From: an uncultured Christensenellaceae bacterium | GTDB taxonomy: Bacteria > Bacillota > Clostridia > Christensenellales > CAG-314 | Assembly: GCA_910587795.1 (NCBI GenBank) | Contig: CAJUNH010000001.1 | Coordinates: 248,001 to 312,000, forward strand | Reading direction: 5' to 3' | Length of the DNA: 64,000 nt | Part shown: piece by piece, positions 11,009-19,768 of the stretch | Layout of the letters: the number at the start of each line of letters is the position of its first letter | Numbering within the stretch: position 1 is the first letter of the stretch | Made by a program: the position numbers and the translations under genes | Notes under the pieces: model-generated | What the model saw: the letters and a program-made list of their open reading frames with translations, nothing else | Database searches by the model: none | Told to the model about the DNA's origin: nothing

Positions 11009-12050
11009 TGTCGGTATCTTCGTCAATATAAATAGACAACGCCTCAAGGCGTTCTTTGGATATTTTTTTATTTAAATGTTTATAAGCATTAGGCATACAA
11101 ACACGACCGCGCGGCGTCCTTGCTAAGAAACCGAGCTGCAGCAAATACGGCTCGTAAACGTCTTCTATAGTTGCCGAATCCTCTCCCGTTGCCGAAGCAA
11201 GCGTGTCCAATCCGACGGGTCCGCCGCTAAACTTGTCTATTATTGTATTAAGAATATTCTTATCCACAGCGTCCAAGCCCAGCGCGTCCACTTCCATAAC
11301 CTGCATTGCATGGTTAGTTACGTCGCTTGTAATTACACCGTTTCCCAACACCTCTGCAAAATCGCGTACGCGTTTAAGCAGTCTGTTTGCAATACGCGGA
11401 GTACCTCTGCTGCGGCGGGCAATTTCGTAAGCAGCTTCGTTTTCGATTGCCGTTCCCAGTTTTTTAGCCGATTTAAGTACAATTTGCTGTAATTGCTCGG
11501 CATTATATAACACCAAACGCATTTGCATACCGAATCTGTCGCGCAAAGGCGCGGCAAGATTACCCGCTTTTGTAGTAGCGCCTATTAAAGTAAATCTTTC
11601 CAATTTAATGTTGACGCTTGTTGCGCTCGGACCTTTACCAACTACAAAGTCGAGACGGTAGTCCTCCATTGCGGGGTAAAGTATTTCCTCCAAACTGCTG
11701 CTTAAACGGTGTATTTCGTCTATAAACAGTACTTCGTTAGGTTTTAGTTTAGACAGTATTGCGGACAAGTCGAATTTGCCCGGTATTGCCGAACCGCTTG
11801 TAATTGTAATGGGCACGCCCATTTCGTTGGCAATAATATGCGCAAGCGTAGTTTTTCCTAGGCCCGGAGGACCGTACAAAAGTACGTGGTCCAAACTTTC
11901 TCCGCGCGAAATTGCCGCCTTTATGTAGACGGACAGATTTTCTTTAACTTTATCTTGCCCGACGTAATCGGGAAACGAATGCGGACGCAGTATATTTTCC
12001 GTGTCGCGTTCCTTTTCGGTCAGTGTGCTAGTAAATAATTGTTCTTCCAT
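10998..12050 (-). CDS. ruvB: Holliday junction branch migration ATPase RuvB
   Basis: A 350-residue AAA+ motor of the RuvABC resolvasome. Walker A is GPPGLGKTT near residue 60, Walker B is LFIDEIHRL, the sensor region reads IGATTKAG, and the C-terminal winged-helix domain includes [11 protein letters not shown]. It belongs to the ruvC-ruvA-ruvB-queA operon and starts 12 bp after ruvA. Confidence 0.97.
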   Translation of the reverse strand: MEEQLFTSTLTEKERDTENILRPHSFPDYVGQDKVKENLSVYIKAAISRGESLDHVLLYGPPGLGKTTLAHIIANEMGVPITITSGSAIPGKFDLSAILSKLKPNEVLFIDEIHRLSSSLEEILYPAMEDYRLDFVVGKGPSATSVNIKLERFTLIGATTKAGNLAAPLRDRFGMQMRLVLYNAEQLQQIVLKSAKKLGTAIENEAAYEIARRSRGTPRIANRLLKRVRDFAEVLGNGVITSDVTNHAMQVMEVDALGLDAVDKNILNTIIDKFSGGPVGLDTLASATGEDSATIEDVYEPYLLQLGFLARTPRGRVCMPNAYKHLNKKISKERLEALSIYIDEDTDNEN

Positions 12051-12062
12051 GTTTTGCCTTGT

Positions 12063-12656
12063 TTAATTTATTCTAAATGCCATGTTTATCAGTTCTTCGG
12101 TTGTAGACGCACCGAGCTTCGACGCTGCTTCCACAAGCTTTTCCGCATCGGCTTGACTTTTGCCTAACGACACCAATACCGCCACAGCATTTTGAACTTC
12201 CTTCGTTAACGGTACGTCCAAATTATTTACAATGGGCAAGTTAATCTCGTTAGCGTCGACAACTACTTTTTCCTTCAATTCCAAAACAAGCCGTTCGGCT
12301 GTCTTTTTACCGAGACCTTTTATTTTGGTTAAAACTTTTGTGTCGCCGTTAAAAATAGCTATTGCCAAACTGTTGCTGTCCAAACCGGATAAAACGGCAA
12401 GCGCAACTTTACACCCCACGCCAGATACGGACACAAGACGCAGAAACATATTTTTTTCTTCGGTAGTTGCAAAACCGAAAAGGGCAACGCCGTCTTCCTT
12501 AACCTGCATATATGTGTACAGCTTTTGTCTTTGCCCTACTTTACACTCGGCAAGGGTAAACGACGAAACTGCAATTTCGTAACCTATTCCGTTAATGTCC
12601 ATAATAACGTTATTGCCGATTGTATCTGCAATTTCGCCACATAAATAATTGTACAT
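12063..12656 (-). CDS. ruvA: Holliday junction branch migration protein RuvA
   Basis: A 197-residue DNA-binding subunit. Family features are the start MYNYLCGEI, DINGIGYEIAVS in domain I, helix-hairpin-helix segments VSGVGCKVALAVLS and IKGLGKKTAERLVLELK, and a C-terminal helix bundle that contacts RuvB. The start at 12656 follows GAGG and gives the normal family length; the longer frame overlaps ruvC. Confidence 0.95.
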   Translation of the reverse strand: MYNYLCGEIADTIGNNVIMDINGIGYEIAVSSFTLAECKVGQRQKLYTYMQVKEDGVALFGFATTEEKNMFLRLVSVSGVGCKVALAVLSGLDSNSLAIAIFNGDTKVLTKIKGLGKKTAERLVLELKEKVVVDANEINLPIVNNLDVPLTKEVQNAVAVLVSLGKSQADAEKLVEAASKLGASTTEELINMAFRIN

Positions 12657-12663
12657 ACTGCCT

Positions 12664-13164
12664 CTATTTAATTGAAAATTTCTCCGTAAAACCGCCGCTT
12701 TGAATATGCGTAAGCGCAACTGCCAAAGCGTCCGCAGCGTCGTCGGGACGCGGTTTCTTTTCCAAATCCAAATACACTCTTACCATTTCCTGAATTTGCT
12801 TTTTATCCGCTCTGCCGTAACCGGTCATAGCCTGCTTAATTTGCAGCGGCGTATATTCGTACAAATTACCGCAATGATGAATCGACGCAAGCAGTAATAC
12901 GCCCCTTGCGTGCGAAACGTTTATACCCGTCGTTATGTTAGTGTTAAAAAACAACTCTTCTACAGCCACTTCGTCCGGGCTGTATTTTGAAATCAATTCC
13001 TTAACGGCTTTGTAAATTATTGCAAGTCTAACGGGAAAACTTTCCTCTTTGGGCGTAGTAATTACGCCGTAATCCACAAGCGTTTTATGACTGAAATCGT
13101 CGTAATCCATTATGCCGTATCCAACTATTGCTAAACCCGGGTCAAAACCTATAACTCTTTTCAT
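12664..13164 (-). CDS. ruvC: Crossover junction endodeoxyribonuclease RuvC
   Basis: A 166-residue resolvase. Catalytic acidic residues are visible in GFDPGLAIVGYG (Asp7), VEELFFNTN (Glu near 69) and RPDDAADALAVA (Asp pair near 140). It is first in the ruvCAB-queA operon, with its own promoter and a GAGGAA ribosome binding site. Confidence 0.96.
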   Translation of the reverse strand: MKRVIGFDPGLAIVGYGIMDYDDFSHKTLVDYGVITTPKEESFPVRLAIIYKAVKELISKYSPDEVAVEELFFNTNITTGINVSHARGVLLLASIHHCGNLYEYTPLQIKQAMTGYGRADKKQIQEMVRVYLDLEKKPRPDDAADALAVALTHIQSGGFTEKFSIK

Positions 13165-13184
13165 ATGTACAATTCCTCATATAA

Positions 13185-13213
13185 AGAATATAGTAAAATA
13201 TCTTAAAAGTCAA
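13185..13213 (-). promoter_or_regulatory. Promoter of ruvCAB-queA
   Basis: Minus strand TTGACT (13213-13208), 17-bp spacer, TATTCT (13190-13185), about 20 bp before the ruvC start. Confidence 0.65.
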
Positions 13214-13222
13214 GTATAGACG

Positions 13223-13251
13223 TTGACAAACGTATCAATAAAATATATAAT
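13223..13251 (+). promoter_or_regulatory. Consensus promoter of the first zinc-ribbon gene
   Basis: TTGACA (13223-13228), exactly 17 bp, TATAAT (13246-13251). The predicted 5' untranslated region is about 110 nt, longer than usual here. Confidence 0.8.
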
Positions 13252-13367
13252 AAAATTCATTAAAAACTTTTTTGCAATAATACAATTACAAATTAATATT
13301 ATAATTGCATGTTTTTAGGTATCTTTTATGGATACTTATTTAAAATATAATTATAAGGAGAATAATT

Positions 13368-13772
13368 ATGAAATACTGTACTCATTGCGGAAGCGAAATA
13401 GACGACGAAGCGGTAATATGCGTTCACTGCGGTTGCGCTGTAAGCGAAAAGAAATCGAGCAACACCTCAAACAGCAACAGCTTAGGTAAAGTTGCATTGA
13501 TATTTATGATTTTAGGCTGCGTTTTTACAGCTATAGGAGGAGTCTTCCAAGGGCTTACATCGATTTTGGCAAATGACGGACTTGTCTTCGGCATTATCTT
13601 GACGATATGCTCCCTTTTACCGCTAGCTTGGGGAATTCCTATGATTATAAGTTTTAAACGTAAGCTTAAAAACGGCGAACCGGTAAGCACCGGTTTTAAA
13701 GTATGCACGCTGTTATTTGTAAATATAGTTGCGGGAATATTAATGCTGTGCATGCCTAACGAAAATAACTAA
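13368..13772 (+). CDS. Zinc-ribbon membrane protein, paralogue 1
   Basis: A 134-residue protein. The N-terminus MKYCTHCGSEI...CVHCGC is a four-Cys zinc ribbon; a Ser/Asn-rich linker follows, then three hydrophobic helices (about residues 42-65, 72-95 and 112-130). A conserved segment, NGEPVSTGFKVC, comes before the last helix. Family members are common in Firmicutes but unassigned. It has its own promoter, AAGGAG ribosome binding site and terminator, so it is a single-gene unit. The gene downstream is a clear paralogue. Confidence 0.8.
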   Translation: MKYCTHCGSEIDDEAVICVHCGCAVSEKKSSNTSNSNSLGKVALIFMILGCVFTAIGGVFQGLTSILANDGLVFGIILTICSLLPLAWGIPMIISFKRKLKNGEPVSTGFKVCTLLFVNIVAGILMLCMPNENN

Positions 13773-13785
13773 TAGATATAAATGC

Positions 13786-13816
13786 AAAAAGTCGCTTGAT
13801 ATTTAAGCGACTTTTT
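13786..13816 (+). terminator. Terminator of zinc-ribbon gene 1
   Basis: AAAAAGTCGCTT pairs with AAGCGACTTTTT over a 7-nt loop, with the U-tract in the 3' arm. Confidence 0.85.
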
Positions 13817-13882
13817 ACTATTTACAAACAATAGTCAAAATGCATAATTGCCGTTATATTAGATGAATTCTTGTTTAAAAAC

Positions 13883-13910
13883 TTGACAAATTGTCGAATA
13901 AAGTTATACT
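13883..13910 (+). promoter_or_regulatory. Promoter of zinc-ribbon gene 2 with a Spo0A-box-like spacer
   Basis: TTGACA (13883-13888) and TATACT (13905-13910) are separated by 16 bp. The spacer contains TGTCGAA at 13892-13898, identical to the Spo0A box core, a place where a bound regulator would normally block RNA polymerase. Confidence 0.65.
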
Positions 13911-13994
13911 TAAAGCATAGACTTTGTCGTACGGATTTGTATTTAAACATACATTATCTGTAAAGCAGAAAATTTAACTTTAAGGGGAAAAACC

Positions 13995-14336
13995 ATGAAA
14001 TATTGTTCGCACTGCGGAGCAGAAGTACACGACGAAGCAGTCGTTTGTGTAAATTGCGGTTGCAAAGTTACGTCGGCAAAAACAAACCATGACGATGACA
14101 CAAAAGAAACGATGAAAACGCTTATATTAGTCTTTTTGATAATAGGATGCGTAGTAGGAGCATTCTCGCTGCTTATTCCCTTGGCTTGGTGCTTACCGAT
14201 AACTTTATCTATAAAAAAACGGTTAGAAAATAACGAACCTGTAAGCACTTCATTAAAGGTATGCGCACTGCTGTTTGTAAACCTTGTTGCAGGTATTCTG
14301 CTGCTTTGCTTAAACGATAAAGAGGATACTATTTAA
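13995..14336 (+). CDS. Zinc-ribbon membrane protein, paralogue 2
   Basis: A 113-residue paralogue of the gene just upstream. It shares the N-terminal ribbon (MKYCSHCGAEV...CVNCGC), two or three hydrophobic helices and the segment NNEPVSTSLKVCALLFVN, but lacks one hydrophobic stretch, so it is about 20 residues shorter. The linker is Asp/Lys-rich. AAGGGG precedes the start. Tandem duplication is the simplest origin; the two promoters differ, so regulation has probably diverged. Confidence 0.8.
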   Translation: MKYCSHCGAEVHDEAVVCVNCGCKVTSAKTNHDDDTKETMKTLILVFLIIGCVVGAFSLLIPLAWCLPITLSIKKRLENNEPVSTSLKVCALLFVNLVAGILLLCLNDKEDTI

Positions 14337-14346
14337 AAAACTTTAC

Positions 14347-14380
14347 ACAAAACCCGCCGATATCAATCGACGGGTTTTGT
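14347..14380 (+). terminator. Terminator of zinc-ribbon gene 2
   Basis: ACAAAACCCG pairs with CGGGTTTTGT, extended inward by CGAT/ATCG with one mismatch. The rest of the gap to 14590 shows nothing recognisable. Confidence 0.8.
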
Positions 14381-14590
14381 TATCTGATTTTAAAAGTAGT
14401 TTGAAATTTAATTTCACATTTATGTGTAGTAATACTTTGCCGCAGCGCTTAACACTTTTTTATTTATGAAACAACATATTACAATTCTGCTGATAATATT
14501 ATTACTAACTTAAATATCGGCAATCGTTAGATATCCGCAACGACAGTAAGCGTTTGAATAAATAACAAGCAAAAAAATCTATAAAAAGAC

Positions 14591-15331
14591 TTATTCTGCA
14601 TCGTCGTCGGGCAAAGCTACGTTGTGGAAAACGTTTTGTACGTCGTCGTTGTCTTCCAATACGTCCAGCATACGTTGGAACTTTACCAGATTATCGCCAT
14701 CCAAAGTAACCGTCGTTTGAGGAAGCCAACTCATTTCAGCGGACACAAGATTCAGCCCTTTTGCCACTACGGCATCGCGTACAGACGCCAGCGCCGTAAC
14801 GTCGCAAGTCATTTCTACCAGTCCTTCTTCGATAGATACGTCGTCCGCTCCGGCTTCTATAGCCAGTTCAAAAGCCGTATCTTCGTCCAAATTTACAGTG
14901 TTTTCCGCAACTACGATACCTCGCCTATCAAACATATAGCTGACGCAGTTAGTCTGTCCCAAGCTGCCGCCGTTTTTGTCAAAAGCGCAACGCACGTCTC
15001 CCGCGGTACGGTTTTTATTATCGGTAAGACATTCCACTATTACCGCACTGCCGCCGATACCGTACCCCTCGTACATAATTTCAAAGTAGTCAACGGCGGA
15101 CAATTCGCCGCTTGCCTTTTTAATGCTGCGGGTTATGTTATCGTTAGGCATATTGTTTGCCTTTGCTTTTTGCACTATATCGTACAATTTACTGTTTGTA
15201 TCGGGATCGGCACCGCCCGCCTTAACGGCAACTGCAATCTCACGTCCGATTTTTGTAAAAATTTTAGAACGCGCCGCGTCTCCCTTTGCTTTTTTATTTT
15301 TAATATTATTCCATTTGCTATGACCGGACAT
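14591..15331 (-). CDS. yebC: YebC/PmpR-family protein (TACO1-like)
   Basis: A 246-residue protein with the family signature MSGHSKWNNIKNKKAKGDAA at the N-terminus, then NNMPNDNITRSIKKA and YEGYGIGGSAVIVEC. Members are reported as transcription regulators or as factors that help ribosomes at difficult sequences; which applies here cannot be told. The start is the ATG of MSGHSKW, 6 bp after GGAGG. It is 12 bp downstream of the SpoU methyltransferase gene. Confidence 0.93.
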   Translation of the reverse strand: MSGHSKWNNIKNKKAKGDAARSKIFTKIGREIAVAVKAGGADPDTNSKLYDIVQKAKANNMPNDNITRSIKKASGELSAVDYFEIMYEGYGIGGSAVIVECLTDNKNRTAGDVRCAFDKNGGSLGQTNCVSYMFDRRGIVVAENTVNLDEDTAFELAIEAGADDVSIEEGLVEMTCDVTALASVRDAVVAKGLNLVSAEMSWLPQTTVTLDGDNLVKFQRMLDVLEDNDDVQNVFHNVALPDDDAE

Positions 15332-15343
15332 TTTCAACCTCCG

Positions 15344-16084
15344 CTATTTTACTGATTTAGAAAAAATTTGATACATAATTACGCTGCCGGCCACCCCGAC
15401 GTTCAGCGATTCGAAATTGTTTGCCATAGGTAACGATACAATACTGTCGGCATTACATTTAGAGTAAGTCGACAGTCCGTTACCCTCGTTACCCAACACC
15501 AAAGCCGAATAACTGCCGAATTGACGGTTAAAAACATTTTCGCCGTGCATATCGCAGGCAATAATTTCCACGCCGTTAAGCAGTTGAAAAGCCTGTTCGA
15601 TACTTGCGCACTCGTGCATGTTCAAACAAAAGTGTGCCGACATTGCCGACCGCAGAACCTTGGGAGAATACAAATCGGCAGAATTTGCCGCATAAATATC
15701 GGTAAAACCGCACGCCGCGGCAGTCCTCAAAAGCGTACCGACGTTACCCGGATCCTGTACGCCGTCCAATACCACGCAATTACCGTTTGAAGTCATTATA
15801 CTAGACGTTTTCTTTGCCGCAACGGCTAATATGCCCTGACTGGTGACGGTATCGCTCATTTTTGCAAACACCTTATCGCTTACAACAACCTTTCCGTCAT
15901 ATGCATAATTATCGGCTGTGCTTTCAGCAACAAAAACCGAAACAATATCGGCGCCGTATTTAAAGGCGTCGGCAACAAGTCTTGCACCCTCTATAACATA
16001 GCGCCCGCTTATCTTACGGTATTTTTTATCGCAGAGTTTAACAACCTCTGCAACTTTTGCGTTGTCGCACGATGTAATTACCAT
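15344..16084 (-). CDS. SpoU/TrmH-family RNA 2'-O-methyltransferase
   Basis: A 246-residue RNA methyltransferase with an N-terminal RNA-binding (L30e-like) domain and a C-terminal SPOUT domain. The three SpoU motifs are present: DPGNVGTLLRTAAACG, LVLGNEGNGLS and SLPMANNFESLNV, forming the trefoil-knot SAM site. The position next to rplT resembles the TrmH-like gene near rplT in many Firmicutes and fits an rRNA substrate, but the exact target is unknown. Confidence 0.88.
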   Translation of the reverse strand: MVITSCDNAKVAEVVKLCDKKYRKISGRYVIEGARLVADAFKYGADIVSVFVAESTADNYAYDGKVVVSDKVFAKMSDTVTSQGILAVAAKKTSSIMTSNGNCVVLDGVQDPGNVGTLLRTAAACGFTDIYAANSADLYSPKVLRSAMSAHFCLNMHECASIEQAFQLLNGVEIIACDMHGENVFNRQFGSYSALVLGNEGNGLSTYSKCNADSIVSLPMANNFESLNVGVAGSVIMYQIFSKSVK

Positions 16085-16101
16085 ATCAATCCTTTAATAA
16101 T

Positions 16102-16128
16102 ACAAAAGGGACTTTTAATAAAGCCCCT
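16102..16128 (-). terminator. Terminator behind rplT
   Basis: On the minus strand AGGGGCTTT pairs with AAAGTCCCT (one G-U) over ATTA and is followed by TTTTGT. It separates the ribosomal protein operon from the methyltransferase gene. Confidence 0.75.
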
Positions 16129-16139
16129 CCAATATGCTA

Positions 16140-16493
16140 TTACTGTAACTTTGCTTTGGCTGTTTGCGTAAGCTGAGTAAACGTTGTAGGATCACTTACG
16201 GCAATTTCAGCAAGAGACTTCCTGTTAAGGTCGATATTTGCAAGTTTTAATCCATGGATAAGTTTGTTGTACGACAAACCGTTAGCCTTAGCCGCCGCGC
16301 TGATACGGGCAATCCAAAGACTTCTCATATCGCGTTTGCGAAGTCTACGTCCTACGTACGCGTAATTGCCGCTCTTCATTACCGCTTCGCGGGCAATTCG
16401 GTAGTTTGTGGATTTAAGTCCAAAATAACCTTTTGCGGCTCTAAGTATCTTTCTGCGTTTTTTAACTGCGTTTACACCACGTTTGATTCTCAT
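16140..16493 (-). CDS. rplT: 50S ribosomal protein L20
   Basis: A 117-residue bL20, an early 23S rRNA-binding assembly protein. It starts MRIKRGVNAVKKRRKILRAA and carries YFGLKSTNYRIAREAV and RRLRKRDMRSLWIARI, all typical. Last gene of infC-rpmI-rplT. In Firmicutes L20 represses this operon through the leader upstream of infC. Confidence 0.97.
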   Translation of the reverse strand: MRIKRGVNAVKKRRKILRAAKGYFGLKSTNYRIAREAVMKSGNYAYVGRRLRKRDMRSLWIARISAAAKANGLSYNKLIHGLKLANIDLNRKSLAEIAVSDPTTFTQLTQTAKAKLQ

Positions 16494-16508
16494 GATTTAT
16501 CCTCCTTC

Positions 16509-16703
16509 TTAGTACGGCAACATACTCTTAATAGTGTTAGCCTTTGTCTTATCGACGTAAGCTGTGCTACGAAGGTTGCGTGTTCTCTTAGTTGTCTTTT
16601 TGCCAAGTTTATGGTTTTTGTTGCATTGCGCGCGCTTAACTTTACCGCTCTTTAAAACGACAAATCTTTTTTTAGATGCGCTATGAGATTTTTGTTTAGG
16701 CAT
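16509..16703 (-). CDS. rpmI: 50S ribosomal protein L35
   Basis: A 64-residue bL35 with the basic pattern MPKQKSHSASKKRFVV and KTTKRTRNLRSTAYV. It lies between infC and rplT with normal spacing and a GGAGG site. Confidence 0.95.
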   Translation of the reverse strand: MPKQKSHSASKKRFVVLKSGKVKRAQCNKNHKLGKKTTKRTRNLRSTAYVDKTKANTIKSMLPY

Positions 16704-16731
16704 TTTGTATGTCCTCCAAGTGAATATTTTA

Positions 16732-17253
16732 CTAATTTAACGGAGCAAGAAACATCGAGATGTTTCTGCCTTCCGTAACAGGCTGTTTATCGATTTTTGC
16801 AACATCGGCTAAAATTTCGGCAAAACGTTTCATTACCTCTACGCCCTGACTGGCATACGCTTGCTGTCTGCCGCGCATGCGTATAGTAGCTTTAACCTTG
16901 TTGCCGTCTTTTAAAAACTTGCGCGCAATATTGGCTTTTGTATTTAAGTCGCCAACGTCTATCGTCATCGAAAGCCAAACTTCCTTAACTTCGATAGTTT
17001 TTTGATTGCGCTTCATTTCCTTTTCTTTTTTACTTTGCTCGTACTTATACTTGCTATAATCAATTATTTTACAAACAGGCGGTTGAGCATTAGGAACAAT
17101 TTTTACCAAATCAAGCCCCTCGTCGTCGGCAATACGCTGTGCCGCCGCTGCGGAATATATACCCAACTGCTGACCGTCGCTGCCTATCAAACGGACTTCT
17201 TTGTCCCTGATTTGACCATTGATTTGCAATTCCTTACTGTCTTTAATAATAAT
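16732..17253 (-). CDS. infC: Translation initiation factor IF-3, probable AUU start
   Basis: IF-3 of 173 residues if started at ATT. The N-domain has INGQIRDKEVRLI and QLGIYSAAAAQRIA, and the C-domain KATIRMRGRQQAYASQG. No ATG or GTG exists near the expected N-terminus. AGGAGGA (17264-17258) lies 4 bp before ATT at 17253; three ATT codons in a row open the frame, so 17253 or 17250 is the start. A TTG at 17229 is too far from the ribosome binding site. AUU initiation is the known rare start of infC, used for IF-3 autoregulation. Confidence 0.9.
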   Translation of the reverse strand: MIIKDSKELQINGQIRDKEVRLIGSDGQQLGIYSAAAAQRIADDEGLDLVKIVPNAQPPVCKIIDYSKYKYEQSKKEKEMKRNQKTIEVKEVWLSMTIDVGDLNTKANIARKFLKDGNKVKATIRMRGRQQAYASQGVEVMKRFAEILADVAKIDKQPVTEGRNISMFLAPLN

Positions 17254-17397
17254 CGTATCCTCCTACGGCAATAAAAAAGTGTGGTATAAGCAAAATATAC
17301 CACACAATACTACACCCAATTTGGGCGTTTTAAACGTATTAGCTTACCGACGAGCGCGTTTGCACGGCGGTGAGAAGCGGTACTTCTGCTTTATTAC
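17254..17397 (-). promoter_or_regulatory. infC-rpmI-rplT leader (L20-type) with attenuator hairpin
   Basis: A 144-nt untranslated leader. Near its 5' end are two pairing segments, AGCAGAAGTACCGCTTCT, and near its 3' end a perfect hairpin GTGTGGTATA/TATACCACAC (17305-17279) followed by TTTTTT, a transcription attenuator just before the infC ribosome binding site. The layout matches the Firmicutes L20 leader, where L20 binding favours termination. Assigned from position and shape, not from a covariance search. Confidence 0.75.
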
Positions 17398-17403
17398 ATG
17401 TAA

Positions 17404-17432
17404 ATTATACCAAACCGATAATTTTTTGTCAA
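17404..17432 (-). promoter_or_regulatory. Consensus promoter of infC-rpmI-rplT
   Basis: Minus strand TTGACA (17432-17427), 17 bp, TATAAT (17409-17404). Confidence 0.85.
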
Positions 17433-17532
17433 ATAAAAATTACAATCTTTTTTCAAAAAATCAATAGGTAAAATCTTATACTTTAATTATCGGTTCGGTA
17501 ATCATCAATTCTTAAAACTTATATCCGCCCTA

Positions 17533-19449
17533 TTACATATCGGCAGATTTTTCGGCAATTTCTTTGGCAAGCTTTGCCGTAAACTCGTCAAAGCTTATTA
17601 CTCCCAAATCTCCTTTTTTACGGTTACGCACCGCAACTGTTCCGGATTCGCGCTCCTTTTCTCCCAAAACAAGCATATACGGAATCTTTTTAAGCTGCGC
17701 TTCGCGTATGCGGTATCCCATTTTTTCGTTACGGTCGTCAACGCTTGCGCGAATACCCAATTTAAGAAGACGGTCGCAAACCGAATGAGCGTAATCGATT
17801 TGACTCTCTGCGATGGGAACAATTTTAACCTGTTCGGGGGCAAGCCACAAGGGAAAAGCTCCCGCATAGTGTTCTGTTAAAATTGCAATAAATCTTTCGA
17901 TACTGCCGAATACCACACGGTGAATCATTACCGGTCTGTGCTTTTCGCCGTCCTGCCCTACGTAAGTAAGATCAAAACGTTCGGGCATTTGGAAATCCAA
18001 CTGAATAGTACCGCACTGCCAAGTACGTCCAATGCAGTCCTCCAAATGGAAATCGATTTTCGGTCCGTAAAACGCACCGTCGCCTTCGTTGATTTCGTAA
18101 TCCTTACCCAATGTATTTAAGGCTCGTTTTAATGCATTAGTTGCCGTTTCCCACTGTTCGTCGGTTCCCATGCTGTCCTCAGGACGTGTAGACAGTTCCA
18201 AACTGTACTTAAATCCGAAAATACTGTAAAAACGGTCAATCAGCCTTACAACGCCTTCTATCTCGCTTTCGATTTGTTCGGGTGTCATAAAGATGTGCGC
18301 GTCGTCCTGCGTAAAGCATCTTACGCGCATAAGTCCGTGCAATGCGCCGCTAAGTTCGTGACGGTGTACCTGCCCAAGCTCGCCGACGCGTTCGGGTAAA
18401 TCGCGGTAACTGTGCGGCTTACGTTTGTATACCAACATTCCCCCGGGGCAATTCATAGGTTTAATAGCGTAATCGTCGTCGTCGATTTTTACAACATACA
18501 TATTGTCCTTATAATGATCCCAGTGTCCGCTGCGGTGCCACAAATCCTGATTTAAAATCATAGGCGTACGTACTTCTTCGTATCCAGCCTTTATATGTTC
18601 TTCGCGCCAAAACGTTTCCAACTGGTTGCGCAATATCATCCCGTTAGGAAAGAAGAACGGAAAACCCGGACCTTCGTCAAAAATATCGAACAAGTCCAGT
18701 TCTTTTCCCAACTTGCGATGGTCGCGGCGTTTAGCTTCTTCCAGACGCATAATATATTCGTCAAGTTCGGCTTTCTTTTCAAACGCAGTACCGTAAATAC
18801 GCGTCAGCATCTTGTTCTTAGTATCTCCGCGCCAATATGCACCGGCAATGCTGGTAAGCTTAAACACCTTTAATTTGCCAGTAGACGGCATATGGGGACC
18901 TCTGCACAAATCAACGTAGTCGCCCTGCCTGTAAAGCGATACCGTGTCCGCATCCAACTCGCTTAAAATTTCCACCTTATACATATCGCCGTGCTTTTTA
19001 AACAACTCGATAGCTTCCGTACGGGAAATTTCTTCGCGTACAATGGGTAAATCCAGCTTAACGATATTGTTCATTTCGGTTTCGATCTTATCTAAATCTT
19101 CGGGAGCAATCTGCGCGCCCTCAAAATCTATATCGTAATAAAAGCCGTTTTTTATTGACGGACCGATTGCAAATTTAGCATTTTTCCAAATATGAGATAT
19201 TGCCTGTGCCATTAAGTGAGCTGTCGAATGACGAAGAACGGTAAGCCCCTCCTCGTCTTTTAGCGTATGCACTTTATAGTTTGCGTCTTTATCTATAATT
19301 TTCGATAATTGACACATAACACCGTCAATCTCCGCGCAAACTGCATTACGCGCAAGTCCTTGCGAAATACTTTCCGCAACTTGCAAAGCCGTTACCGCTC
19401 CTTCAAACTTTTTAACGCTGCCGTCGGGCAATGTAACTCTAACAGACAT
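17533..19449 (-). CDS. thrS: Threonyl-tRNA synthetase
   Basis: A 638-residue class II synthetase. It has the N-terminal TGS domain (MSVRVTLPDGSVKKFEG), the editing domain (RHSTAHLMAQA and the CRGPHMPSTG metal motif), the catalytic core (MNCPGGM, RVRCFTQDDAHIFM) and the anticodon-binding C-terminus. The start at 19449 follows AAAGGAGG at 7 bp; a longer frame would begin before that site. Expression is controlled by the T-box upstream. Confidence 0.97.
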   Translation of the reverse strand: MSVRVTLPDGSVKKFEGAVTALQVAESISQGLARNAVCAEIDGVMCQLSKIIDKDANYKVHTLKDEEGLTVLRHSTAHLMAQAISHIWKNAKFAIGPSIKNGFYYDIDFEGAQIAPEDLDKIETEMNNIVKLDLPIVREEISRTEAIELFKKHGDMYKVEILSELDADTVSLYRQGDYVDLCRGPHMPSTGKLKVFKLTSIAGAYWRGDTKNKMLTRIYGTAFEKKAELDEYIMRLEEAKRRDHRKLGKELDLFDIFDEGPGFPFFFPNGMILRNQLETFWREEHIKAGYEEVRTPMILNQDLWHRSGHWDHYKDNMYVVKIDDDDYAIKPMNCPGGMLVYKRKPHSYRDLPERVGELGQVHRHELSGALHGLMRVRCFTQDDAHIFMTPEQIESEIEGVVRLIDRFYSIFGFKYSLELSTRPEDSMGTDEQWETATNALKRALNTLGKDYEINEGDGAFYGPKIDFHLEDCIGRTWQCGTIQLDFQMPERFDLTYVGQDGEKHRPVMIHRVVFGSIERFIAILTEHYAGAFPLWLAPEQVKIVPIAESQIDYAHSVCDRLLKLGIRASVDDRNEKMGYRIREAQLKKIPYMLVLGEKERESGTVAVRNRKKGDLGVISFDEFTAKLAKEIAEKSADM

Positions 19450-19495
19450 ATTAATCCTCCTTTTAAACGACATATCTTACTGTCTTTGTTTATTA

Positions 19496-19719
19496 AATAA
19501 AAAAATCCCTATGAGAATATACCTCATAAGGACGAATATCTGATCCGTGGTTCCACCTTATTTGACGGCAATGCCGTCCGCTTAATCATCCCCACTGTCG
19601 CAAGGGAACGCGCATCTGTTCGAGTGGTATTTAACGGTTTTGTTTGCGGCAATCTCAGCACCTGCCGCTCTCTGTATAACTACGTCCGTCAAACGTGTCT
19701 CAACCAATAATGTATTTAT
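19496..19719 (-). promoter_or_regulatory. T-box leader of thrS
   Basis: The conserved T-box sequence is seen on the minus strand as AAGGTGGAACCACGG (19561-19546), followed by a terminator hairpin CCTTATGAG/CTCATAGGG (19531-19506) and a run of seven T. Upstream, the stem I region has AGAGAG and GGTGCTGAG elements, and an ACC triplet at 19628-19626 is a good candidate specifier codon for threonine. Uncharged tRNA-Thr should favour the antiterminator. Confidence 0.93.
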
Positions 19720-19725
19720 GCAACG

Positions 19726-19754
19726 ATTATAACGCCGCAAAAAAAAAATGTCAA
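19726..19754 (-). promoter_or_regulatory. Consensus promoter of the thrS T-box
   Basis: Minus strand TTGACA (19754-19749), 17 bp, TATAAT (19731-19726). It starts 15 bp downstream of the ytxC stop, so thrS is separately transcribed. Confidence 0.85.
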
Positions 19755-19768
19755 CTACTTGCAATAAA

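Noticed and set aside
14624..15355. A 243-codon plus-strand ORF opposite yebC
   Set aside because: It is exactly antisense to well-conserved YebC sequence and has no start signals or recognisable protein motif.
19582..19764. A 60-codon minus-strand ORF upstream of thrS
   Set aside because: It lies wholly within the T-box leader and its promoter, has no ribosome binding site and a random-looking product.
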